Assembly: GCA_030142905.1 (NCBI GenBank) | Contig: JASJOG010000202.1 | Location: forward strand, 526,768-590,767 | DNA from: Heliopora coerulea | Lineage: Eukaryota > Cnidaria > Anthozoa > Scleralcyonacea > Helioporidae | DNA: 64,000 nt | Reading direction: 5' to 3' | In this document: positions 38,101 to 51,600 of the stretch, one piece after another | Position numbering within the stretch: the first letter of the stretch is position 1 | Layout of the letters: each line of letters opens with the position of its first letter | The notes under the pieces: model-generated | The model's database searches: none | Told to the model about the DNA's origin: nothing | Seen by the model: the letters and a program-made list of their open reading frames with translations, nothing else | Made by a program: the position numbers and the translations under genes

Positions 38101-41100
38101 CTAAGCCTGATTTTTAATTTAGTTAATCGCACCTTATTGGTTGCATAATCAACATGATTAGCGAATCATGCACCGCGGATTTCCTACTTTTTTTTATTTT
38201 CTTGATTTTTTTCTTCGCACTCCATTTTCCCTCCTCTTCCCTTACTTCGTTTCATTTTCCTATTTACATTTATCCCTTTTCTTATGTTTCAGTTTTCTTT
38301 CTTTGTTTCTTCTTCCTTATCTTATTTTTCTCATTTTCCTCAAATTTTCCTCATTGATTTGCTGCGGGTGGGCAAGCCGCCCACCCAGAAAAACCCTGGC
38401 TACGCAACTGGTTCAGGGCATCTCAAGAGACTGCAACTGAAAACCTTTAATGTAGCGATGTGCATGCTTGTTCAATTAGAGAACTTCTTTCACTTGAGAT
38501 TGAAATTCCAACAGTTTATGATTTTCTTTGATTCAGGGACCAGCAGAAATAAGCGTTTCCTCCAGAAAATTTTTATGTTTCTAGGCTGAAAATTCACGAA
38601 GAATTATAATTAACCTCGCACGAGTTCGTCAACTTCTTGTAGTTTACAAGCTTACAATTTCCTGTAGTATGTCCGTACATACCGAATTATAAAACATCGG
38701 CGTTTTTACGAAAAGAGCATAGACTATATAAGGTTTATTCAACAAAGTTTGCAAGGTTTATGCTGCGTGACCCAGGGCACATACGATATAAAACTTATGA
38801 ACTTTGTTGAATTAATATCATCTTATCCATGCTCTTTTAAAAGGACCTGACAACAAAGATTAAACTATTTGTAAGCAAATTTCAATCAAAACATTTTCAG
38901 TCGCATTCAATTGACTGTCCAATTTCATTTGAACTTGTCATGACTTACTCAAATTTCTTGTTTCATTTTTCACTCTTGGTAATGACTGATCTTAACATTT
39001 TGTAAAGAGAACTCGGGAACTATTCGTGTTGCCGGGGAACTGCGTCAAGCTTACTCTCGAGACAGTCATATAATGACATGAAATAATGAAACTGAAACAT
39101 GGTAGCATAGCTATTTATGGAGCACCTTCATGTAGTTTGGTAATAGATATCTCTCTTGCTGAGATGCAAAGTGATAACCATTGAATGCAGAGGCATTCCT
39201 ACCAAAGTTTAAGAACATGCTCAACTTAGAAACATGGTTTAAGGAATTTCTGTACTGGTAAAACCATTTTTAAATTGGTGGGTGGAGGAAGCCGGGGTAC
39301 GTCATGCGGGTGCCTGCGAATGGTGACATCCCTCACTTATCGCTGAATGGGTCGGTAAAACGGTTAGTCGGAATAGGAAACCTGACCCTGTTGGTAAGGT
39401 GCAGTGAGAGCAATTACTTCAGTTGATAAAACACGGTTAGCTGACCAGCAAAAGGGCTTGTTTGGTCGGTAAATGAGGCAACAGGCTACAACACTCCTAA
39501 CCTTAAAATGGTCATGCCTCTCCGTAGGATTTTCACACTTACATCCCATTTTGAAACTACGTTATACTTATTTATTCTATAAGCAGTCCTTAACCTAAGG
39601 ACAAACAACCAAATAGTTTGAGGATTGGCCTGAAGAGACGCCATGGTACTGTTGAAGCTTTACAAAAGCCTAGAAATTAACCAACTTTACAAGACGATCG
39701 TGAGTTGTAGCATGTCGGAGAGCATATCACCAGTTGTTTAATTTCTTCTGGCTTTGGAATATCTATTCACTTGGTACTCTGTATTCCATGTGACTTGTCA
39801 TTTGGGTTCCGAAATAAGAATAGTCAGACTTAGCCCAAAAGAATGCACCATTAGAATCAAGCGACGGTGGCATTGTAAATGAAGGTCAGGGGCAGCCGCC
39901 TTCCTAACGGAAAATGATTTCCCACAAGCTGAGAGGCATGTGTTAGGGTTACGATTTTATGGCTAACGCTAGGGTTTTTGAGATAAGATTTTCGATTGAT
40001 GATAATAATAAGATGACATGTTCGGAAATAAACGGAACCTTTCTCTGCAATGAAGGCTGTAGTTTCAGCCGTCATGTTACCATTACTTTATTGTTGTGCA
40101 TCATATTCTCTAAGATCTTAAACATAACTACTAAAACATATAAATAAACATCACTGCATTTTGCTGAATCAACGCGCGACAGTGGACTCAAAATACAGGA
40201 GGCTTTATTTTAAGAGAATACCCAGTATAATTTATTCGATGTGTACTTAATACGCACGCTCTCAAGCTGTTCTCTCAGAAAAACTTTCTGAGTCCCTGAC
40301 GGACCCGTAACCTTCTGTACGAAACGAACCCGTAACCTTCTGATCGCCGGTGAGATGCTCTAACCATTGAGCTACACAGACTCAGATGGTGAGCGAAAGT
40401 TATTTCCGTCAGGGACTCAGAAAGTTTTTCTGAGAGAGTAGCTTGAGAGCGTACGTATTAAGAACATTATAATTACCAAGCTACCACAATTACATCATTA
40501 ATTAGCACTAAAAAAATAATAGACGACATATCGAGACTTGCAGACTGGCAGTACGTATGTCTACCATCGATACGAACCAGTACATAAATGTAACCTTCGC
40601 TCACCATCTGAGTCTGTGTTGCCCAATGGTTAGAGCATCTCACCGGCGATCAGAAGGTTATGGGTTCGATTCCCGTCAGGGACTCAGAAAGTTTTTCTGA
40701 GAGAGTAGCTTGAAAGCGTGCGTATTAAGAAAATTATAATTACCAAGCTACCACAATTACATCATCAATGTGTTAGCAGTTGCGAAAAAAGCTTATCTCG
40801 GTATGATCGATACATTGATTATAGAAACTTATCGATAGTCCTGGGTATGGATGTAAAACTAATAAATTAATTTTTGAAAGTTTACTATTATCCAAAAAAA
40901 TATGCTCTTTTAAAATCTGTTTTTCCAAACCCTGTGATATGACAACGACATAACGTCAATGTTTATTTTCAGCCGCCACCAACCACATTATGGTATACTC
41001 TCAGACAGTCCTAAAGCTTCGTCCTGGACTCCAGCAATCAAGCAGACAGGACAATATATACAGGTTTTCCATCTTTTTACACTCTGATCATATTGATATT

Positions 41101-44100
41101 TTGCATCCTTGAGAACAGGCATATTTGTCTGGCTTTTAACGTAACAGAACAACTCCTTAGATTATTTGACCTTTTGTCACCCAATATCAGATATATCGCA
41201 TACCTAGAACGGAATATCGATTGAGAGGACAAAATAGAAACGAAGAGGAAAAAAAGGGGAAAAAACGGGGGGAAAGGCAAGCATCAACTCCATTACGGAA
41301 GTTTCAGTCTTTCACTATTTTACGATGGCTTACGCCAGACAATTTTACTAGCCGAGGGCAGACAACTTGCCTGTTTATTAGCTGCTTATGAACAGTTATA
41401 TATAACTTTCTTATTCACCAGCCTTGTAAAGTTCTTTTGAAAGAGGTTTACCTGATCACGAAGAAATGTGCTTGTAGTACAAGAAATGTGAAAAATCGTG
41501 TTAATTTCGAGAACTGCTGTTTGGAAGAGATGGTGTACCTCTGAATAGAAGTGGTGAATACTGAAACAAAAAACTCGCAGTCCAAGTACACGAATGAACA
41601 GATTCCGTGAGGAATGTACCACCAGACGATAAAAACCAGCAAAGTTTCTTGTTTAAACAATGCATGCGAATTTCTTTAACATAACACAGAATGACCTGGA
41701 CAAAGATGTCATCAGGCGAAAAGGCTAACTAGACCGTACTAACCTTGATATGCCACTATCTTCATGTGTATGTATGTGTAATTTTTGCGAATGCGTTTGT
41801 GTTTGTGCAATGTCTTTTGTTGTTTTCGTTATGTTCATACTTTTGCTTAACTTCCGTTATAATAATTCGTTTTTGGTCTTTTTATGACCATGGTCCTGCT
41901 CGGGTGTAAAATAATTTTATATCTTTCAAGGTTGATCTACTTCAGTTGACCCCAGTAGCCAGTGTGGCGTTTAGAAGAGCTGCAGACAAACCTGAGGATC
42001 ATCATACAAAACTTATCATGTGGTATAGTGATAATAGCTGGTCTTGGAAAGTCAAGACAGACTACCTTGGAAAGATAATGGTAGGTACATTCTGTCAAGA
42101 TATAGAGGATTTCTGGAAGAGTTTCATTTGGTTTGAGGTTTCCTGAGAGACCTGCTTTTATCTTCCAGATAAATAACCATTAATTTCTCTTCTCGTGACA
42201 TCACTTTTCATCACTTCACCAGCTCGTTCCGCATTTCGGCAGTAAATAAAAGGGTGAACGTTGAGATGAATAGCCAGTTCTTCTTGTTGCCATATTTATA
42301 CGACAGCATAAAAAGAAAGAAACGAACAGCACATAAAAGCAATTTCAAAAGAAAAGCAAGGAAAAGTTTGTTTTGTATAAAAGAATATGAACTTTATGGA
42401 GAGCTACAATCCTGGGCAAAGAATATTGGGACAGAACTCACAAGTTAATGTACTTTTCACATCTCCTCCTCCCCCTTCAACGTTGCGTATTTTATATCAA
42501 TTTTTCAATTTAGGCCTGACACAGCCAGCATAACCTGACATTTTTAAAATGAAGAAACACTGAAGGAGAGGGGAGGGAGAGGGAGAAATATTCCTTCTTT
42601 TGTCTTTAGTGCGGTTAATAGGGAGTAATTTGTGACGCTGTCGCAGGAATTTTCGTCCAGATTTGTAGCATATTAGGGGCTGATCATATGGAACAAGCCA
42701 GCCCGGCTAACCAGGTTGACATTTTCTGTGCGATCATATGAGAAAGTAATCTCGGTTAACCCGGGCGGAGCTCGCCTTCCTTATTTACGGGAAATCATAT
42801 GGGAAAAAGTCAGCCCGGTTAACAGGGCTGGTCCGCTCCATATGATCAGCCTCTTAGTTAAGTGTGATTGCCACAACCAGTGTATTTGTCACGTAACAGT
42901 TCTTTGTCTTCTTTCTGGCACAGACGTTCATTACCGTGAAAGATTATGATTTCGAGGACATTGTAATTGCTCGATATGTGCGCTTCATAGTTGTTGGCTG
43001 GGAGAGAAGAGTTGGATTCCGATTTCAACTTTATGGCTCTACAGGTACTGCTCTCAGAAATTAATCAGTAGACATGTAAATCAGCAGGATAGAGAGTAAA
43101 ATGTAATGAAATCAAGGATGCAACGTACCAACAAGAGAAAAATATAGAAACAAAAAACAACCGACAAAATACATCCAAAACAAATTGGACGAACAGTGAA
43201 AGCCCATTCGCAAACTTGTCATAGTGGATTTTTTGTATGCACTTGCATCACCAATTACCAGGTTTTTATCTTAGTCGTCTGGTTGCTAAGTTGAGTTTGT
43301 GGTTTGAAAGTTGAAATCTGAAGTTTGAAATATTATGGAAATGCCGAAACAAAGATAAGGAGACGTTAGTTTAGTATACCGGTAAAGGATTGTGATCCGT
43401 TTTTCTTTTAAACTTCTGAATACTATGAAACTGGCTATGGAATTATGCCGATATAGTTTTGTTACAGAGTCTAACCGGCTACAGGCTACGTATAAATAAG
43501 AAACCTTTTCCTCGCCTTGTTTGCTTCAGAATGGTTAAGACCTATTTTGACTCAGTTTAAAACAGGACATTGCTGTCATAGCGATTGACGAGGCGCACTG
43601 TTTATTACGTTGGTGATGATTCCTATTTACTGTGTCCATTTTATCGATTTGATTGATGTTACATAATGATATCGTTCAGTATACTGAACGATATATCCTT
43701 CACAAAAATGGGCCAAACCAGTGATGAGGAAATAATTAACGAGAGAAGCAAGTAATCAAGCAATAACTTGAGTAATGAAGCAACCAATTAGAAGTCTACG
43801 GAGTTACGGACGTGACAGGCAAACGTGGTTGCTTTTTAAAAAAATCCTTTTTATGCTGTCTCTTGTATTTTCTCTGCTCCCAATAGATTTTCATCACTTC
43901 CGTTTTTACACGTCCCCCATATCAACAAAACAAGACAAGAACTAACAAAACAAGAGCGAATGGCAAGGGAGATCCAAGGGGTCTACGTTCTTCATGTTGA
44001 CGCAATTCATTTGGCAATTCATTACATTTTTTCTAAATTCATTCGAATGAATTTGGAAAGGAAGAACTGAAAACCGAAACAGACTACATTTGACCCATCT

Positions 44101-47100
44101 GGAATTGATTTTATTGTTGACTGTTGTTCAATTTTGTGAATTATATCTCTTCATTTCTCATCACTTCCAGACGAATTGTTTGCATACCTACTCCTTCCTC
44201 TATAAATATTAAACCTGTTTCCTATTCATACGGTTAGGCTTAAAGCCCTTCCGTCAAAATCTGGTGTACCCCCTAAACGGCTTGACCCAATACATCTTTG
44301 AATAGGTAAGGAAATTGAAGAAGCCAACAAGTTTCTTGTAACATTACAGATATATGTTGTGTGATGAACTTAACTATATATGTCTTTAATATCTGAGATA
44401 CACTTCGTAAGTTGTCAATTCAGTAAAAAGATTTAGTTTTATTTAAATATGCTAATGGTTTTAAAATGTTTACTTTACATTAGTATACACTGACGTTAGT
44501 GGCGGTATTCAAGATGGCAACGTTAAGGACGATCAGATAATTTCCTCCAATCATCCAAACGATCCATTCCCTGCCCATGAGGGACGCCTCAATGCACCCA
44601 GAGCCTGGTGTGGTAGCACTTTCCGCGAACAACTGTTTCTTCAAGTTGATTTTCGGTCAAATTTTCAAGGTAAACATTTGGTGTTTCGAGATGTACGAAA
44701 TAAGTCTGGACTAGATATTGGGGCCACTGTTCTGTTCCAAAATTTCAAGATAAGGGAACTCCTTAGTTAAAGTATGGACTGAGGTGGCGATTCGCTTCGT
44801 CAGAAGTGCCTTAAATCTCCAAAGTGTGTTGGGGCATGCTTCCCAGAAGAATTTCAAAATTCAATATAGCAACCCAGTGGCCTTTTTTCACGCTACTTGT
44901 GATACAAAATCTGATCTTCACCCATTGCTATGACGTCGTGACGGCCACGTTAGTATTATCCGAACAAAACATCTCTATAATTACATGGCCATCTTATATT
45001 TGTTATTTGAATACGAACTGATTGATCGCAACCCATCTTTTCTACATACTGCTTGGTATCAAGAGAGTTCTCCGTCAACGACTCAAAATCGTCTGGTGTT
45101 AGCCAGATTAAAATGCCAAAGTCGGGTATGGACTTGAAATGGTTAATCTGCTTAAAGTGCCCCCAACACCATTGTTCATACTTTGTTATGGAAATCGAAT
45201 CACTAATATCCATGCAGTACTGAAAACAATTCTGAAATTGACTATATCCCGAATTTCTGAGTATCAATTGATTTTAAACACATCTTTTGGACTTTGGATA
45301 AATTATTTACTCGTTACAGAAAATGAAGTTTTCCTCATATTCTTAATTTTACATCATCACAGAGGAAGCGATTGGGACTAAAAGTGAAACACGATTGAGA
45401 TCAATTTAGCTTACTTCAGTCACTCATAAAAAACCCGCAAAGTTATGCATTTTTCCCGCCGAAACATGCACGTAGCTACAGGGGTGCGCGGGGGTGCAAT
45501 CGCCCCCCCAAAATTTGGCCTCGCCCCCCCAAAGAAAATTCTGAAGTAGTTTCAAATATAATTTAAATATGCCAAAATCCGATAGATTTTTAAAATATCT
45601 TATGGAAAATATTTTTTCGCTGACCATTCTGACCTATTTTTGTAACGTTATACCAAGTCCACTACATTTGACAACATGAAGTAGTCGCTGAGTAGTCTGG
45701 GTTTTCCGCTTACGTCGACAACTGCCCCCCAAAAAACAGTGCTGCCCCCCCAAATTTTACATCCTAGCTACGTGCCTGCGCCGAAATGCTCCAAATAAAA
45801 TCTGCAGTTTTAAGAAATTAAAAAGACAAGGTTAAGGACACATTTTACAAACATAGTCCAGGACTAAAAAGGTTGCCCACATCGACGACGAGATGATGTG
45901 GGCAAAACAAATGTTACAGTATTATACAAAGTAATTGAGAAATTACTTAATTGAAAAAATACAAAAATGTCTAATTACTAATTTCAACTTCACTCTTCAA
46001 TCGTTTCTTACAGTGCATGCTGTAGCAACACAAGGAAAATCAGTTGGTATGGCGGAGTATGTGACTCAGTACAAGTTATCTAACACAATGGATAACATTA
46101 ATTGGAATTCATACGAGGAAGGAGGGCAGGTTAAGGTATAGATATGTTTTTAGATTGCATTATTTGCCATTGAGGTGTTGCTTTCAAGCTGCTGTTTTTC
46201 TTTTTATCGACTTTCTTTGTACTTTCTTGTACCAAATTGTTGTCATTGCTTCCGATGTTGTTGTTTTAGTTACATTTGATCCTTCATGCCTTTTTTTATC
46301 TACCATTTCGACGAAAGTCTATTGAAAATGATAGATTTTATTTGATTTAATTTTTTTCCTAGTGGTCATTCATTCAGTTTCATATCAAATTGACAGGCAT
46401 TTTTTTTGGATTTGCACTCTAGGCGTTTCTCGGAAACATTAATGGCCACTGTATTCGGAAGCAATTAGTCCATCCATTCCTTGCTCGTTCTTTACGAATT
46501 TTGCCCATTACATGGCAAGGCAGACCTTGTATGAGGATTGAGGTGTTTGGAATTTACAAAGGTCAGTTGCCTTTTAGAGAAATAAAATCAATAATGCATA
46601 CGTAATGTAAACATTAAATAGTAATCATACAGCATCTAGTTCAATCTGGAATTAACTTGCACTCGTACTCACTCAAGGGGTTCACACAATTTCGGCCTCT
46701 TTGAAATGCACACTCGTGCAAATTAATCCCAAGTTTAACTTAATTCTATAGATGACCAAGACTAACAATAGGCACTGTGAAATCCACATAAGCAGTATGT
46801 TTGTACAATCTGGAAACAAATTTGTTGCCATATTAGAACACATTTTTGCGACGCACAACATTTTCAGGCAAGCTTCCGATGATCCACTGTAACCCGGGGA
46901 ACCGTAGAGAGATCCATGCGTTTATTTCCATCTCTTTGTGGTTTCCTGAGGTCGTTGTCCTGTTTTAAGTTGCATCTTACTTTACCGTAAACCAGGTACC
47001 CATTCCATACTCCAATTCTAAGCTAACGTATCGGTGTTAAAAAAGATATATTTGTGTTTTAGGTATACTTCAAATACATGCAAGGTCCGAAAATACTGTG

Positions 47101-47752
47101 GATGGAAATAGCTTAAACGCTTTTTCCGGGTGCTCAATAAAGGTGAAATGCTTATTCATCATAAGAAATCTTTATCCCATTCTTAGGGATGTCTTGGTGA
47201 GGAAGATACATACCTAATGGCGTCATGATCACCCATGCCTCAGTGAAATGAGGAAATCTGTGTTGCGCTGACAACATATGAGCGATCTGGTGTGAAATAG
47301 GGACTAATTAGCTGGCTGGAGTGAAATATGTTATTTTACATAGTTCGTGTATTCAGCCAGATATTCATGAAATGCTCAGTCTTGTTTCACAGAGTTTTCC
47401 CGTTGTGAGCAGGCCATCGACTAAAAGTTACAGCTGCCAAAATGACGCCAATATCGACTGGAACCTGCACTCCCAAAACACTCCCAACAACGCAGTCCAT
47501 ATATCTTATTTAATTTTACTCTATCCACAACTAATATTCATGTTTTTAAAAAATATTTTTAAAAAATTATTATATGAAATTATGTACTTGGATGAAAACA
47601 AAGATATGTATATTAACTCTCCTCGAAGTGAACGAACCCGTACCGGACAAGTAGAGAAAAGCTCTACTCGACCGTGGCTAGGATTAAAAGCCGCGGTCAA
47701 GTGGAGTTTTTCTCTACTTGTCCAGTATGGATTCGTTCACTTGGAGAAGCAT

Positions 47753-47796
<44 letters not shown>

Positions 47797-48591
47797 GAAG
47801 TAAAATAAACAAAATTTTTTTGTCGCTACTCTGAGTTTCACACGATCAGGCGATCATCAGGCAACTGACAGCTTAGTTGAAAAGAAAACATGAAATCCTT
47901 TATCACTAGACACAACAAAACAATACTCAAAAGACATGACAACCAAACAAAACCAACAAACGCAAACAACACACGGCACTGTAACTGTAGACAACCTGAC
48001 CTATTCCCAATCCAAGGCAATTGCCTAAAAACGAACGTAATTTACAAGGCCGAAGTTACAACAACTGACAACAACGAGACATGAACACACATAGGCGTCA
48101 CAGCCAACGACTTGAAAACTAGATACCGAAACCACAGCAAATCACTGAACAACAAAAAATACCACAACGACACTGAACTTTCCAAACACATATGGCAACT
48201 CAAGGACAACAAACAAAAATACACGATTAAGTGGGAAATCATCAAACAGCTCCCATCATGTAAAGCAGGATCTAGAAAATGCTGCTTATGCTTAGAAGAA
48301 AAGCTCTTAATCTTGAAGGGACGTAAAAAGAACATCTTAAATAAACGATCTGAGCTTTTCAGTGCTTGCCGACATGTAACACAACACCATCTGTAAACTT
48401 ACAAATATCCTAATTGTGTGCATAATTAAATAATCTGTCAGTTGCCTGATGATCGCCTGAGTGCGTGAAACTCAGACTACTGACAGCAAAATTTTGTCTA
48501 TTTTACTTCTTTATTCGCTCTACTGATATGGTATTGGGCGCTCTTCATTCTCAAACCAACACTAAAACCTTCCTGGTCCTCACCTTTGGTT

Positions 48592-48622
<31 letters not shown>

Positions 48623-51600
48623 ATCAAAAGAAATTGTTTGACCCTTTCCGGTTCTAACGTTAGCTAGAGAAAAATTGAAATGTCAAGCACGGACCGAAAA
48701 TAGTTAAAAGACCAAATATAATTACAAAATGTTGTAGCTTTTTCAACCTTTAATTTCAGCCATACTAGAAGTGCATGACCATACATCTATCCGAGTTATG
48801 AGAGTATCTACGTGCAACTCTAAAGCAACGATAAAGCATCAACTATTGCTAATGCCATGTACAGTACATCAGATTTTCAAATATTTTCTTTTTTAATTTT
48901 GAAATGCAAGTGCACACGATGGAAAAAATTAAAAAAACACTTTACATTCTTTTACCATATCTGCTCCTAAGAGAGGCCGGACGATATGGCGACCCTCCTA
49001 AATAAAATGTTGGGGTGGGGCGGCCTAAAGCATCAGCAGCTTTCCCGCTTCCAACGCCAACGGTTTGTATTCACTTCAATTTTCAGCAGAAGATTGATAT
49101 CTTTGTTGGAATTTCAAAGTTGATGTACCATTTGCTTGCATGAAGGCTACTTTCCTTCCGGAATTTTTCATTTGAAAAACTAGTGGACAAGAGTTCTAGC
49201 TATTTGTTTATCTCACTTAAATACAATCGTTAAGAGTTTCTCTTTTGTTTGATGCTCATTATTTGTTGTTGAATTTCTTGTTCAGCTTGATGGGCAGGAA
49301 GTTTGTGAAGCACGCGACGGTTATAACATTGTGGTGGTTGACTACACAACTGGGGAACTTGTCTCGTCCAATGTATTCGACCTTGTCGCAGATTCTTCGC
49401 ATTTCAACGATTATCTAAGGAACATCACGAACGACTCAGTCGTTATCATTGCTACACAGAACGCTGCAGAGAGGTGAACTCATTCGATTTTCTCCAACTA
49501 TGAGTGTAGTCAAATTGAGCTATCGAATCAACTGGGAACATGAAGTTCACTCTATTGAACATGCACACTGTTGCCAGTTGACGCGATAGCTCAATTGGTA
49601 TAGCAGAGGTCCAGGAACCCGAACAAGCGAGTTCGAATCCCGCTCAAGGCAACTTTTGTAGTTGACTTTAGTAGTGCAGGTTTATCGTGAAATATTCTGT
49701 TCGTGTTACTCTGAGCTTGATTGTGAAATAGAAAATTACCTCGTTCTCTCAGTTATTTGGTATAGTACTACCTATTTGCTTGCTTGCTTGCTTGATTGCT
49801 TGATTGCTTGCTTGCTTACCGACTTACTTGCTTACTGACTTACTTACTTACTGACTTAAGTACCTACTTACTAACTTTCTTTCTTACTTGCTTGCTCGCT
49901 TACTTATTTACTTTCTTTCTTATTTACTTTTTAAAGTTAGTTTTCAAGCTCTTGTTTTTGGCAGAGTACTATACTCTTAAATGTGTTCTACTTTGTTCAA
50001 CACTGCATAAGCAATACTTCATTTTAGCATTTCAAAAACCTTGATGATGGTTATTTAAACTATTATGTCTATAACTTGGTAGAAACATGGAAAAGCTCGC
50101 GCCATCACGTATGTCATCTTTAGCAGTCAGGAGAATCAACTCTTTTATGACAATAAAAAGAATGCTGTTTCTGCTACTTCGACAGGTTATTTTACGAAAT
50201 AGAAAACTTTTTTCTGTTTCCCAATTTCTGGTTCTCTTACTGCCATTTCTTGTTCTCCCAGACTGCCGTTCGTGTTTCTATAATTCAGTGGAAACACGAA
50301 AATATTTTATATTTCCTAATTATGCCTAAATAGAGGTTTGTGACTTTGCATTGGATCTCAAGATCGTCTACTTAAAAATAATTTTTTGAGACTTATTCTC
50401 CAATGTTCATCATACTCACGATTATCCAATAGCCGATTACACCATCAAAATACTGCTATAGGCTTTTGAAAGCATAATTGTCTCATTGATTCCTCAAACG
50501 GGCCGACGTTTGTTTACGGGGAAAATTTCAAGCTCTCAAACATGCATACTCTGCTATTTATAAAGACCTCCCGAACAAACCTTACATCTTCTCGAGTCAC
50601 TTGGAGCGATCAGCTTACGCTACTCAATGACCTTTGAACACGATAAATGGATCCTTGTTGGCTTTAAAGGACATGAAAAAGTAGAGTGGATTGTAGAAAA
50701 ACTTGGAAAGACTGGAGAAGGAGCTATTAGAGTTGCAGTTTTTATACCTATTAATGAAAGTAAGCAACTTTCTGTTTTAACTTCTTTCCCTCTTTTCTCC
50801 GACTCCTTCCTTCTTTCCTTCGTTCCTTCCTTCCTTCTTTCCTCATTCCTTCCTTTTGTCCAAGTTACCAGTTTTTTTTGAACCTTATTTGTCTGTTTTA
50901 TATTTCTTTTACTGGACTGTCTGTCAAACGTAAGTTCATTTAATTTCTTTTAGGAAAAATTAATCCAAGATACCATCACCGCTCAACGAACACGAACGAT
51001 TTTGCGTTGACATTAGCAGGAAAGCATGACACTCAGCTTCAGAACGTAAGTACCAAATGTGGAAGCAGCAACAGGGAATGCCAAGATGGTTTATCGTTGG
51101 CCATGTGGATGAAACACAGCATGCCCATCGACAAACAAGCGACAACAGTAACAGTCAGGCTAAAGGAAATGGGAGGTAAGGAGTACAAAGAAAAAACTAA
51201 AACAAACATTTTATAATGAGGCTTAATTTAAATAAATTAAATTTAATTCAACGTAATTCGATTCAATTCAATTCGACTTAATTTAATCCAATTTAACTTA
51301 ATTTAATTTAATTCAATTTCTGTTTGACTGCCTGTCTGTGTGTTTATCTATCTTTCAATTAGTCCATTATCTCTCTCTTTTTCATCCTTTTTTTCTCCTC
51401 ACACACACTGCCTCTTTCTTTCCTTCTTTGAGCCATCAAGCAAGGAATATAACTTTATTAAAGGCAAAAACAAATGACCATAGAAATACGAGGAAAACTC
51501 AGGAAAATTCTAACCGAATCCTATCTCCAAACTAAGTAGTCGATACTGAGTATCTTCGCGTTTTCCTATGGAGTATTGAGCTCTCAGTATTAGACACCAT

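Noticed and set aside
49570..49653. Functional tRNA gene
   Set aside because: The A and B boxes are present, but the acceptor and anticodon stems do not pair properly, so a tRNA pseudogene or SINE head is more likely.
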